Source of the DNA: Chloroflexota bacterium
GTDB lineage: Bacteria; Chloroflexota; Anaerolineae; J036; Brachytrichaceae
Direction: 5' to 3'
DNA: 41,898 nt
Assembly: GCA_023488685.1 (NCBI GenBank)
Contig: JAMDDR010000300.1
Coordinates: 1 to 41,898, forward strand
Positions 32,612 through 40,356 of the stretch are shown one piece after another. A program made the translations under genes and the position numbers. Under the pieces are notes generated by a model. The model was not told where the DNA came from and made no database searches. It was given only the letters and a program-made list of their open reading frames with translations. Every line of letters begins with the position of its first letter. Position 1 is the first letter of the stretch.

Positions 32612-32719
32612 ATCAGGGGTGGATCAGAGAGTAAGTACCCGTGTTATCCTTTCCAGCATTGCTGACTCGTTGCGGCACGGTGCAAGTGAAGGTCTTATTT
32701 GCTTGTGTCGGAGGTGAAC

Positions 32720-33232
32720 ATGTCAGTCAGTGAACGCGAGTGGTGGACCGTGTTGCATGGCATGATCTTCGGGGCGGTCTTCTTGTTGGCATTTGCTGGG
32801 GGACTGGCGGGGCTGTACAGCCTGCGGCCAGACTGGGTCACTGTCTCCGGCTTGCGGGAACGGCTGTCTCGGATGAAGCTCGGCCTATGGGCGATGGCGG
32901 TGGTGGCATGGTTGACCGTCATCTCGGGTACGTTCATTGTGTATCCCTGGTACCGTGCCCCGGACCCAAACAGCCCACGCTCTTTCCTACTCGCCAGCCC
33001 CGAACGGGCAGAATGGCACACCTTCGGGATGGAGTGGAAGGAGCACGTCGGGTGGCTGGCGCCCATCGCAGCCACGGTGGTTGCCTTCGTCGTGTCATAC
33101 TACGGCTCCGCGCTTGCGCACCGGTTGGGCGAACGGCGTTGGATTGCCCTCTTCTTTATCGTAGCGTTCGCCACAGCGGCTGCCGCTGGTATCTTCGGGG
33201 CCTTCATCAACAAGATCGCGCCAGTGCGGTGA
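32720..33232 (+). CDS. Four-helix membrane protein with conserved His, module partner B (copy 2)
   Basis: 170 residues from ATG 32720 (GGAGGTGA just upstream; an in-frame upstream start at 32699 has no ribosome-binding site). It aligns with copy 1 nearly end to end: W-T-V-L-H-G-M-I-F-G-A with His13, G-L-Y-S-L-R-P near 31-37, Y-P-W-Y-R-A at 75-80, and the histidine block E-W-H-T-F-G-M-E-W-K-E-H-V with His100 and His109. It lacks the copy 1 insert. The strict conservation of those blocks against divergent loops argues that both are functional. Probably acts with partner A copy 2 downstream. Confidence 0.75.
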   Translation: MSVSEREWWTVLHGMIFGAVFLLAFAGGLAGLYSLRPDWVTVSGLRERLSRMKLGLWAMAVVAWLTVISGTFIVYPWYRAPDPNSPRSFLLASPERAEWHTFGMEWKEHVGWLAPIAATVVAFVVSYYGSALAHRLGERRWIALFFIVAFATAAAAGIFGAFINKIAPVR

Positions 33233-33301
33233 GTTGGGTTGAGGGATGTGACAGTGAACTGCCGGGTACGGAACCTCGGCAGGGCATGAGGAGGTGTTGA
33301 G

Positions 33302-33694
33302 ATGGCAGTACGAAATGCCCGCACAGATAGGTCCGCGGCGGAGCAGGCAGAGGGCCGCGCGACGTTGGAGGGGCATGACCGCCCTAACGGCCCGGTGGCT
33401 GCGGCGCTTTTAGCAGGAGGGATCGGCTCTGCCGCGCTTGGGGTTGTGACCACGCTAGCGGAGGCGTCAGTTGGATTCCGAAACAGCCTGAACTGGTTCA
33501 ACCCTGTTGGGCCGCTTACGGGAAAAGCGTTGATCGGTACAATCGCGTTCTTCCTGTCGTGGCTGATCCTGGGTTTCGCACTACGTGGCAAGGAAGTGAA
33601 CTTCAACCGGTACGCCACGATCGCGCTGATCCTGCTTGTGATCGGCTTGATCGGGACGTTCCCACTATTCTTCGAACTGTTTGCGGCGGAATAA
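33302..33694 (+). CDS. Small three-helix membrane protein, module partner A (copy 2)
   Basis: 130 residues with GAGGAGG before the start. The first 28 residues are charged and unlike copy 1; from G-P-V-A-A-A-L-L-A-G-G-I-G onward it matches copy 1 in three helices, including G-P-L-T-G-K and G-L-I-G-T-F-P. It lies 69 bases after partner B copy 2 on the same strand, reproducing the B-A order seen on the minus strand. A hairpin terminator follows at 33739. Function unknown. Confidence 0.75.
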   Translation: MAVRNARTDRSAAEQAEGRATLEGHDRPNGPVAAALLAGGIGSAALGVVTTLAEASVGFRNSLNWFNPVGPLTGKALIGTIAFFLSWLILGFALRGKEVNFNRYATIALILLVIGLIGTFPLFFELFAAE

Positions 33695-33738
33695 CGTTAG
33701 GGCACGGAGAGCCTGCAGTGGTTCGACAAGTGTTTTCA

Positions 33739-33765
33739 TGGCCGGGTGTAGATCACACCCGGCCA
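33739..33765 (+). terminator. Rho-independent-like terminator after module copy 2
   Basis: An 11-bp perfect stem (TGGCCGGGTGT / ACACCCGGCCA, five-base loop) is followed by CTTTTGGG on the plus strand. It stands between the module gene and the convergent small unknown gene, and the minus side has no U-rich tail. Confidence 0.7.
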
Positions 33766-33802
33766 CTTTTGGGCTGGACACGCCAGCCAATCATAGTACC
33801 GG

Positions 33803-34210
33803 TCAATTGGTGATTTCCTCTGTACGGATCACCTGGTAGCCGCTTTGCAAAACGTCATCTTTTGAACGTAACGTCTGCGGCTGGTAATCACGAGGCGCAA
33901 TGACATAGTTGTGCCGCCACAAGGGACTATAACCGGGATCACCCGGTTTGGAGTCGTAGATGGTGTATTGCCCCTCGACCTTTTCGGGTTCTCCCTTATC
34001 TCCATCCATGGAGTAAACCACGATGTATTCATCTGCGATGTTCGTTTCCCCTGGCGCCGTGGCCACCGGCCCGCACGGAATGGACCAAACCACTTCCCCG
34101 CCGGCCCACCGTGGGTGAACAACTTGCTTGTGAGGGTTACTGTAATCCAAATTGCCGTAGTGGATCGGGGTGGCCACGTCGTCAGGCGAAGGTAATATCT
34201 GACTTGCCAT
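33803..34210 (-). CDS. Small soluble unknown protein, beta-rich
   Basis: 135 residues. AAGGAG precedes the ATG. The sequence is beta-strand-rich and aromatic with no signal peptide: a Y-I-V-V-Y-S-M-D-G-D stretch near residue 65, then P-G-Y-S-P-L-W near 91 and a closing V-L-Q-S-G-Y-Q-V-I-R-T segment. The G-Y-S-P-L-W and following block resembles a beta domain found in uncharacterised bacterial and archaeal secreted proteins, but I cannot name a family with confidence. It lies between module copy 2 and the padR operon, transcribed away from both. Confidence 0.65.
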   Translation of the reverse strand: MASQILPSPDDVATPIHYGNLDYSNPHKQVVHPRWAGGEVVWSIPCGPVATAPGETNIADEYIVVYSMDGDKGEPEKVEGQYTIYDSKPGDPGYSPLWRHNYVIAPRDYQPQTLRSKDDVLQSGYQVIRTEEITN

Positions 34211-34325
34211 CTCATCACTCCTTATTTACTGGGTCAAACGCCGCCCTTTATCCATGCGGCGTGTGCGGCAGTAACACTGCATCCATGATAGCGGTCCGCG
34301 CTCAAAAAGTCCTGAAAAAGGAGTC

Positions 34326-34331
34326 TATAAT
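34326..34331 (+). promoter_or_regulatory. -10 element for the padR operon
   Basis: TATAAT with a start expected near 34338, about 32 bases upstream of the padR ATG. No good -35 is visible at the standard spacing. The palindrome at 34351-34362 would lie just downstream of the start point. Confidence 0.5.
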
Positions 34332-34350
34332 ATCAAAAATCGATAACGAA

Positions 34351-34362
34351 ATGTGATAACAT
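34351..34362 (+). promoter_or_regulatory. Possible PadR operator
   Basis: ATGTGATAACAT has ATGT and ACAT half-sites, the bases found in PadR operators, although the four-base spacing is shorter than the usual eight. It sits seven bases before the padR ATG, which has no clear Shine-Dalgarno, so binding could shut off its own operon. A second GATAAC precedes it at 34342. Confidence 0.4.
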
Positions 34363-34369
34363 CTGTCCT

Positions 34370-34687
34370 ATGAGTCTCTCGCGCGAGCTGTTTCTTGGAT
34401 TCGTCAAGACGCACATCCTCTTCCACGCCGGGCAGGGTCCCGTCTACGGCCTATGGCTGATGGAGGAACTGTCTCGCCATGGCTACACCCTCAGCGCCGG
34501 GAGCCTTTACCCGATGCTCCACAACCTGGAGCGGGAAGGCCTGCTGGTGAGCGAGAAGCAGGTCATCGCGGGGAAAGCCCGCAAGTGCTATCGCCTCACC
34601 CGCGCCGGTCGTAAGGCTTTACGGCAAGCCCAGGACAAGGCCATTGAGTTGTTGAACGAGATTCGTGATGACCTCATCACGCCGTAA
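34370..34687 (+). CDS. PadR-family transcriptional regulator
   Basis: 105 residues. A winged-helix domain spans about 10-85: V-Y-G-L-W-L-M-E-E-L-S-R, then S-A-G-S-L-Y-P-M-L-H-N-L-E-R-E-G-L-L, then Y-R-L-T-R-A-G-R-K-A-L; this is the PadR signature. A short C-terminal helix would form the dimer. It heads a plus-strand operon with a Cys-rich protein, TauE/SafE and ChrA, so it probably responds to an oxyanion or redox stress, or to phenolics as in the founding members. The effector is not predictable. Confidence 0.92.
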   Translation: MSLSRELFLGFVKTHILFHAGQGPVYGLWLMEELSRHGYTLSAGSLYPMLHNLEREGLLVSEKQVIAGKARKCYRLTRAGRKALRQAQDKAIELLNEIRDDLITP

Positions 34688-34775
34688 CTGCTCTTTCGTT
34701 TAAATCGAGTGGAACTCAATGGGTGCTCGTGCTGGCTGGGGCCATTCTGGCTAGCATGTGGATCGAGGTACTGAA

Positions 34776-35153
34776 ATGGACAACAAGAAAAACGCCGTCT
34801 GCAACACGTGCACCATCAAACTCGTGAACATCGCCTACCGGCGCGCGCCTTATTTCCGGCTGGTCCGGGAGCCTCTTAAGCTAGGGATGCGGTTCCTGGC
34901 TTGGATTTATCGAGTAGACCCTGCCGAGTACAACGTGCGGACACCCAACTGCTACGGCTGCATCCGGTTCTACAAAACCGCCTTGAAGGAGAAATCTGCG
35001 CTGTTCCGCTGGATGAACGACTTCATCAACCCCCTCTTTGATGCCACACTGGAGCGGATTGTCAGCAAGGAAGAAGTCAAACAGGCTAAGGCTTATGCCC
35101 GAGCCGCGAGCCAGGGAGAAATCACGTCAGAACATATCGAAACCATAACATGA
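34776..35153 (+). CDS. Cys-rich small protein of the padR-tauE-chrA operon
   Basis: 125 residues from ATG 34776 (GAGG eight bases upstream; GTG 34758 is a weaker alternative). Cys motifs: V-C-N-T-C at 8-12 and N-C-Y-G-C near 49-53, four Cys that could bind zinc or an iron-sulfur cluster. An amphipathic helix follows (F-R-W-M-N-D-F-I-N-P-L). The protein has no signal peptide. It lies between the regulator and the sulfite/chromate transporters, so a role in handling a sulfur or metal oxyanion is plausible. I do not recognise the family. Confidence 0.7.
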   Translation: MDNKKNAVCNTCTIKLVNIAYRRAPYFRLVREPLKLGMRFLAWIYRVDPAEYNVRTPNCYGCIRFYKTALKEKSALFRWMNDFINPLFDATLERIVSKEEVKQAKAYARAASQGEITSEHIETIT

Positions 35154-35166
35154 GGAAATAAGAAAC

Positions 35167-35949
35167 ATGGAATACCTCGTCGTGTGTCTCGTTGCCGTGA
35201 CCGTGTCTGCGCTGACGTTGTTCTCAGGCTTTGGCCTTGGCACGGTGCTGATGCCTGCCTTCGCCCTGTTCTTCCCCGTGCCGATTGCTGTCGCCGCGAC
35301 AGCAGTGGTGCATCTGGCGAACAACATCTTCAAAGTCGTGCTGGTCGGCCAGAAGGCGGACTGGGGTGTGGTGGCACGTTTCGCCATCCCGGGCGCCATC
35401 GCTGCGGTGCTCGGCGCAATGCTGCTGAACCTGTTTGCCAACATCCCCCCGCTGTCTGTATACACCATTGGTGGTCAGGAGCACCAGGTCACGGCTGTTA
35501 AGCTGGTGATCGGGCTGGTGATTATTGGGTTCGCGTTCTTCGAACTGCTGCCCGGCTTGAGTCGCTTATCGTTCGAGCGCAAGTACCTGCCCATGGGCGG
35601 GGCGCTGTCGGGCTTCTTCGGTGGTCTCTCCGGCAACCAGGGTGCGCTACGCTCGGCGTTCCTGATCAAAACGGGGTTAGGAAAAGAGGCCTTCGTCGGC
35701 ACCGGCACGGTCTCGGCGGTAATCGTTGACCTTGCGCGCCTGCTGGTGTACGGTTTCACGTTCTACACCGCACCTTTCGCCGTAATTGGTGAGGTCTGGG
35801 GGCTGGTGCTGGCGGCCACATTGGCGGCCTTCCTGGGTGCGTTCATCGGAACGCGGCTGGTCAAGAAAGTCACGCTACGCGCCATTCAGATTACCGTCGG
35901 CGTGATGTTGGTCGCTGTCGGGTTCGGGATGACCACGGGTCTGTTCTGA
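35167..35949 (+). CDS. TauE/SafE-family membrane exporter (sulfite/sulfoacetate type)
   Basis: 260 residues with about eight helices. The N-terminal half has G-F-G-L-G-T-V-L-M-P near residue 20, and the second half repeats the topology with G-G-A-L-S-G-F-F-G-G-L-S-G near residue 143. These glycine motifs define the family, which exports sulfur compounds such as sulfite. GAGGAAATAAG precedes the start. It lies between the Cys-rich protein and ChrA and is probably co-transcribed. Substrate is inferred from the family only. Confidence 0.9.
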   Translation: MEYLVVCLVAVTVSALTLFSGFGLGTVLMPAFALFFPVPIAVAATAVVHLANNIFKVVLVGQKADWGVVARFAIPGAIAAVLGAMLLNLFANIPPLSVYTIGGQEHQVTAVKLVIGLVIIGFAFFELLPGLSRLSFERKYLPMGGALSGFFGGLSGNQGALRSAFLIKTGLGKEAFVGTGTVSAVIVDLARLLVYGFTFYTAPFAVIGEVWGLVLAATLAAFLGAFIGTRLVKKVTLRAIQITVGVMLVAVGFGMTTGLF

Positions 35950-35960
35950 GGCGGCCTCAG

Positions 35961-37106
35961 ATGACAAGCCTCCTTTCGCCTCACCTGAAAGAGGTTGCCG
36001 CCCTGTTCTTCAGGCTGGGGATCACGGCCTTCGGAGGGCCAGCCGCCCATATCGCCATGATGCACGACGAGGTGGTCGTGCGCCGGCACTGGATGGACGA
36101 GCAACATTTCCTCGACCTGGTCGGCGCCACCAACCTGATCCCCGGCCCAAATTCCACCGAGATGGCCATTCACATCGGCTACGAGCGGGCCGGCTGGCGT
36201 GGGCTGCTGGTGGCCGGCGCCTGCTTCATCATGCCCGCCGTGCTGATCGTCAGTGTTATGGCGTGGGCTTACGTTGCCTATGGCCAGACACCCGCGGGCG
36301 ATGCACTCATGTACGGCATCAAGCCGGTCATCATCGCCGTAGTGCTCCAGGCGCTCTACCGTTTGGGGCGTACGGCAATCAAGGGGCCAACTTTGGCGGC
36401 CGTGAGCCTGACAGCGCTGGCGCTATATCTGCTCGGCGTCAACGAGTTGGTAGTGCTCTTTGGCGGTGCATTGCTTTTGCTGGCCATGCGGATGGCGCGC
36501 CGGCTCCCACCGGGAGCGATTACCTTACTACCGTTCGTAGCGATGAACCACTGGCTCTCCCAGGCCATGGAGACGGTGCCCATGCATCTGGATCGGCTGT
36601 TTCTGGTCTTCCTGAAGGTGGGCGCCCTGCTCTACGGTAGCGGCTATGTCCTGCTGGCATTTCTGCGCAACGACCTGGTGCTGCGATACCAGTGGCTGAC
36701 GGATCAGCAGTTACTGGACGCTGTCGCCATAGGCCAGTTCACACCCGGGCCTGTCTTCTCCACCGCCACATTCGTGGGCTATGTACTGGCGGGAATACCC
36801 GGCGCGATACTCGCGACGATTGGCATCTTCCTGCCCTCTTTTTGCTTCGTGGCCCTGTTGGCGCGCATCGTGCCCCACGTACGGAACTCGGTATGGACTG
36901 CGGCGCTGCTCGACGGGGTGAACGTGTCGGCGCTAGGACTGATGGCAGGGGTAACCTGGCAACTGGGCCGTGCTGCCATAATCGATCTTCCCACACTACT
37001 GTTGGCTGGCGGTGCCGCCGTGCTGCTCTTCCGCTACAAGGTGAACTCCGCCTGGCTAGTGTTGATTGGAGGGATCATCGGACTGGCAATAGGCTTCCTG
37101 AGATGA
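35961..37106 (+). CDS. chrA: ChrA-family chromate transporter, two-domain form
   Basis: 381 residues, two homologous halves. The N half has G-I-T-A-F-G-G-P-A-A-H and N-L-I-P-G-P-N-S-T-E, and the C half repeats with G-Q-F-T-P-G-P-V-F-S-T. About ten helices are visible. CHR-family proteins export chromate, sometimes driven by antiport. The gene starts 11 bases after tauE and is the last of the operon. Sulfate and chromate share uptake routes, so pairing with a sulfur exporter makes sense. No terminator was identified behind it. Confidence 0.93.
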   Translation: MTSLLSPHLKEVAALFFRLGITAFGGPAAHIAMMHDEVVVRRHWMDEQHFLDLVGATNLIPGPNSTEMAIHIGYERAGWRGLLVAGACFIMPAVLIVSVMAWAYVAYGQTPAGDALMYGIKPVIIAVVLQALYRLGRTAIKGPTLAAVSLTALALYLLGVNELVVLFGGALLLLAMRMARRLPPGAITLLPFVAMNHWLSQAMETVPMHLDRLFLVFLKVGALLYGSGYVLLAFLRNDLVLRYQWLTDQQLLDAVAIGQFTPGPVFSTATFVGYVLAGIPGAILATIGIFLPSFCFVALLARIVPHVRNSVWTAALLDGVNVSALGLMAGVTWQLGRAAIIDLPTLLLAGGAAVLLFRYKVNSAWLVLIGGIIGLAIGFLR

Positions 37107-37204
37107 GGGGGATGGTCTTCTCACCCCGTGCCATACCCTTTCGGGCCTACACCCATTCCGCTTACCATGAACGATCCTTATCCCCTCATCTCTGTCCAGA
37201 TTCT

Positions 37205-38143
37205 CTATTGCCCAGCGCCGGCTTGCATCAGCGTCCCCATGCGCACGCGCGCCTGGGCGAAAAGCGAGTCGTTGCCCTGCGCCTGCGCCAGATCTGCGCA
37301 CTTCTCCAGGTCAGCAATCGCCTGCACGCGATCGCCAGATCCTTCATATCCGGTCGCACGAACATAGTAGGCTTCAGCCGAATCGGGATATTTCTCCAGG
37401 ACGGTATTGGTGTCTGTGATGACGCGTGCGTAGTCACCCAGCCGCACGAAAGCCAGGGCGCGCTGCAGATAGAACAGGCGGTCGGACTCCGCATTAGCCA
37501 ACCCCTGCTCATATGAGACGGCGCTGCCCTCTGTGTCACCAGATCGTTCCAGCAAAATTCCTTTCCAGATCAATAGCTCGGTACTCGTCGGCACTTCCAG
37601 TAGACCGGTATCGATGGCCGCAATGGCGCCGGGGAGGTCGTCCGATTGCAACTCCCGGTCCGCTGCTGTAATGGCGTCGCCGGCTGGGTCTGGCGGAAAC
37701 AGGACCGGCCGGGCAATATAGCCGGCAATAAGCACCAGCAAAACGATCAGCCCAGTGATCCCCAGGCGTTGCAGACGGTTACGTCGCACCCGATCCAGTT
37801 CCTGATCGAGTAGCCAGATGCGCAATGTGGTGCCCGGGGCAGTCTGCTGGCGAAATTCCTGCAGCGCAGCGCGCCCACCGAGCGCGCGCACAATCTGACC
37901 AGCGCTCTTGAGGCTGCGTTCTTCAACTGCTGTCAGCCGGGCAAACTCACCGCGCATATCTGCCCCTGCTGCCTCCAACTGTTCCAATGTGCGATAGGCC
38001 TCCGTCGCGCTCAAGAGCAACTGGCGGGCCGACTCAGAATCAATGGAAGCCAGCGCACGTTCACAATCGTCAATCAGGCTGCGGAGTTGGTCGGCTTCAT
38101 TGAGAATGCCGACCGGTTGCGACAGCTTTCCCATCATAAACAT
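37205..38143 (-). CDS. Single-pass membrane protein with TPR-like repeats
   Basis: 312 residues. The N-terminal half is cytoplasmic and helical (about 15-95), followed by one membrane helix at about 128-150 (I-T-G-L-I-V-L-L-V-L-I-A-G-Y). The C-terminal part has at least four TPR-like units (for example L-L-I-W-K-G-I-L-L-E-R-S-G-D and A-Y-Y-V-R-A-T-G-Y-E-G-S-G-D). It may scaffold protein contacts at the membrane. The gene starts six bases after the ychF stop, so it is probably co-transcribed with it. Function unknown. Confidence 0.82.
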   Translation of the reverse strand: MFMMGKLSQPVGILNEADQLRSLIDDCERALASIDSESARQLLLSATEAYRTLEQLEAAGADMRGEFARLTAVEERSLKSAGQIVRALGGRAALQEFRQQTAPGTTLRIWLLDQELDRVRRNRLQRLGITGLIVLLVLIAGYIARPVLFPPDPAGDAITAADRELQSDDLPGAIAAIDTGLLEVPTSTELLIWKGILLERSGDTEGSAVSYEQGLANAESDRLFYLQRALAFVRLGDYARVITDTNTVLEKYPDSAEAYYVRATGYEGSGDRVQAIADLEKCADLAQAQGNDSLFAQARVRMGTLMQAGAGQ

Positions 38144-38149
38144 ATGTAT

Positions 38150-39223
38150 TCATCCGCTGTGGCGAAAATGCATAATATCGCCATCCGCGGCCACGTAGTC
38201 TTTTCCTTCAAGACGCAGTCGTCCCTTGTCACGCGCGGCGGCCATACTGCCCAGGGTGACAAGGTCATCATAGCTCACCGTCTCTGCCCGGATGAACCCT
38301 TTCATGATATCGGTGTGCACCGCACCTGCGCATTCCAGCGCAGTCGCTCCGCGCCGCACTGTCCACGCGCGAACTTCATCCTCGCCGACCGTGAAAAAGG
38401 ACTGCAGCCCCAGGATGTCATACGAGGTACGCAGCGCCTTAGTCAATCCGGGCTCGTCTATGCCAAAATCGGTCAGGAATGCTTTCGCCTCATCCGGTGG
38501 CAACTCAGCAATCTCAGCCTCCACCTTACCCTTCATCGTTACCACCGCCGTCGTGGCATAGCCCGAGGTGACGGGCGCTGACCAGGCCTCATCGCCCTCG
38601 TTCACGATGACCAGCATCGGTTTGATCGTCATCAACCCGTAACCGCGCAAGCCGCGAATTTGCTCTTCGTCGAAGTGCAACGTGGATATCGGCTGTTCCT
38701 GCTCCAGTGCGGTGCGCATTTGCTGAAATAAGGGCAGTTCGCGATTGAGCAGGTCTTTATCGCGCACACCTTTCTTCAAGCTCTCATCGATCTTCTGCAG
38801 CCGCTTTTCCACCGCAACCATGTCCAGCAACAGAAACTCGGATTCGAGTTGGTGCAAGTCGCGGTTCGGGTCCACGCTGTTGTTGGGATGAGGAACGCTT
38901 TCGTCACTGAAGGCACGCACCACAATAGCGAGGGCGTCCATGGTGGCAAGTGCGTTCATGAGGGGACCGCTGATACCCTGCGTGGTGCTCATTTCACGCT
39001 CACTGCCGCTGATATCCGAGTAGCGCACCTGCGCGTACACGGTCTTGCGCGGGTTGAACATGGCGCTGAGCGTATCAACGCGTACGTCGGGCACGTTTAC
39101 AGCCGCCGTGAACACTTCAAGCTTGCTCGCGCCGGCCACCCCTGTGGCGCGCTTGGCTTTTGTCAGTGCGTTGAAGATAGTCGTCTTGCCACTGAGTGGA
39201 AGACCAATGATCCCTATTTGCAT
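38150..39223 (-). CDS. ychF: YchF/OLA1-family P-loop NTPase
   Basis: 357 residues, typical length. Walker A is G-L-P-L-S-G-K-T-T at 7-15, a slightly unusual form (the common one is G-x-P-N-V-G-K-S-T). Switch region has D-I-S-G near residue 70. The base-specificity loop reads V-I-V-N-E-G-D instead of N-K-x-D, as in family members that favour ATP over GTP. The C-terminal TGS domain (about 270-350) has R-A-W-T-V-R-R-G-A-T. It binds ribosomes in other bacteria and is linked to stress response. First gene of a pair with the TPR protein. Confidence 0.93.
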   Translation of the reverse strand: MQIGIIGLPLSGKTTIFNALTKAKRATGVAGASKLEVFTAAVNVPDVRVDTLSAMFNPRKTVYAQVRYSDISGSEREMSTTQGISGPLMNALATMDALAIVVRAFSDESVPHPNNSVDPNRDLHQLESEFLLLDMVAVEKRLQKIDESLKKGVRDKDLLNRELPLFQQMRTALEQEQPISTLHFDEEQIRGLRGYGLMTIKPMLVIVNEGDEAWSAPVTSGYATTAVVTMKGKVEAEIAELPPDEAKAFLTDFGIDEPGLTKALRTSYDILGLQSFFTVGEDEVRAWTVRRGATALECAGAVHTDIMKGFIRAETVSYDDLVTLGSMAAARDKGRLRLEGKDYVAADGDIMHFRHSG

Positions 39224-39236
39224 GGAGTATGTGACT

Positions 39237-39300
39237 GTGTGTGACTGTCAAGCGTCAAACAAGACCCACTGGCCACCCAGGTTGTTTGACGCTTGACGTT
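39237..39300. repeat. 16-bp inverted repeat (GTCAAGCGTCAAACAA) upstream of ychF
   Basis: Arms 39247-39262 and 39282-39297 are perfect complements with a 19-base loop, immediately upstream of ychF and after the helical protein's stop. The extended left arm begins GTGTGTGACTGTCAAG. A related sequence, read on the minus strand as GTGTGACAGTCGTCAAACG, occurs at 39890-39916. The two occurrences bracket the 162-residue gene. It could be a terminator or part of a small repeat family. Confidence 0.75.
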
Positions 39301-39317
39301 CGATCCGATATTTGGGT

Positions 39318-39806
39318 TTACTCGGGTTTTACCTCGTCGATTGGGTTCGTCACGGGGTTACCCGGCGCGTTCTGCGGTGGAATCTCCGTGGAGACCACTA
39401 CCGTGGGTGCAACAGGCGTCTCGGCTGGTACATTCGCCTTAACTTCCTGTGCAGGCTTCGGCTCGGCGCGCCTGGCAAGTTCGTCGTTAAGCTTCTTCAG
39501 GCTGTCCACCAACCCAAGGCGCATCTCGTTAAGCACCTGTGGCCCATGTGCCGTCTCCCAGGCATCTTTTATGGTATCTTTTGCCTTCCTCACGCTTTGA
39601 TCATGGCGTGCCTGGTCGATTGCACTGTTCACCTGTTTGCTAAGCTGGTCCAGACCATTCCTGATCTCACGCTCGATACTCTTGCGCTCATCCGACTCCA
39701 GGGTAGCCTTGAACAACTTACCCAGGTTCTCGCCGAGGCGGTTCATCTCCGCCGCGATATCAGATGGCACCCGCTCGGATTGCTGATTTTCACTTCTCTC
39801 AGACAT
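39318..39806 (-). CDS. Small helical protein with Pro/Ala-rich tail, flanked by repeats
   Basis: 162 residues from ATG 39806, which has GGAGGGAAAC just before it; a longer in-frame start at 39866 has no such site. Residues 15-115 are mostly charged helices with heptads (L-G-E-N-L-G-K-L-F-K and L-D-Q-L-S-K-Q-V-N-S-A), probably coiled coil. The last 40 residues are Pro/Ala/Val-rich and likely disordered. No signal or membrane helix. Lies between the Rieske gene and ychF. Family not recognised; a filament-like or chaperone role would be guesswork. Confidence 0.7.
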   Translation of the reverse strand: MSERSENQQSERVPSDIAAEMNRLGENLGKLFKATLESDERKSIEREIRNGLDQLSKQVNSAIDQARHDQSVRKAKDTIKDAWETAHGPQVLNEMRLGLVDSLKKLNDELARRAEPKPAQEVKANVPAETPVAPTVVVSTEIPPQNAPGNPVTNPIDEVKPE

Positions 39807-39889
39807 GTTTCCCTCCGCACGGGCAGCGAATATCTGCCCGGAAATCACCAGACAGCATAACGGCATCGCGCCCGGTTAGCCTGACATGT

Positions 39890-39916
39890 GCGTGACGTTT
39901 GACGACTGTCACACGC
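39890..39916. repeat. Copy of the GTCAAACGTCA-type repeat
   Basis: GCGTGACGTTTGACGACTGT in the first 20 bases; related in sequence to the inverted repeat at 39247-39297 (shared GTGTGAC and GTCAAAC blocks when read on the minus strand). It lies between the Rieske stop and the helical protein start, so it is a second repeat copy at the other side of that gene. Confidence 0.5.
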
Positions 39917-39954
39917 CGCCAGGCTGTAACGCTCCAAACTCGGCTGTTCATCGT

Positions 39955-40356
39955 TCACTCGGCAGATGAGTCCATCCACTTTGGTGGCTCGACGCTCAGC
40001 AGGATAACCCCATCCTCTATGGTCACGGGATACACCCGCAACGCAGGCCCGCCTTTGGGATAACGGCATTCACCTGTGCGAGTGTCAAAACGATAATAGT
40101 GGATGGGACAATCGATCTCGCCCTTCGTCAACCAACCCTGCGACAAATCTCCCAGTGCATGCGGGCAAATTCCTGCAAAGGCCACCACATCGTGGTCAGG
40201 CTGATCGTTCGCCTTCTCGGCGAGTGCCAGCACGATGGATTGCCCTTTCACCGTGATACGTTTAAGCTTTCCGGGCACCAACTCACTCATTTTGGCGACC
40301 GGCACAAGGCCGTCTTCGCGCTCCGGTGTGTCTCGGTTAAACAGCTTGTTGAGCAT
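39955..40356 (-). CDS. Rieske-type [2Fe-2S] ferredoxin
   Basis: 133 residues. Cluster ligands are in C-P-H (Cys64, His66) and C-P-I-H (Cys83, His86), 16 residues apart, the ferredoxin spacing. A G-x-L-x-Q-G-W-L loop lies between. No signal peptide or anchor, so it is a soluble electron carrier. It overlaps the upstream hydrolase by 20 bases. A TATAAT seven bases before its ATG predicts a leaderless transcript independent of the hydrolase. The partner enzyme is not in the window. Confidence 0.92.
   Translation of the reverse strand: MLNKLFNRDTPEREDGLVPVAKMSELVPGKLKRITVKGQSIVLALAEKANDQPDHDVVAFAGICPHALGDLSQGWLTKGEIDCPIHYYRFDTRTGECRYPKGGPALRVYPVTIEDGVILLSVEPPKWMDSSAE

Noticed and set aside
33829..34218. 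129-residue minus-strand frame overlapping 33803-34210
   Set aside because: Shadow in another frame; the 33803-34210 frame has the ribosome-binding site at proper spacing and a more natural composition.
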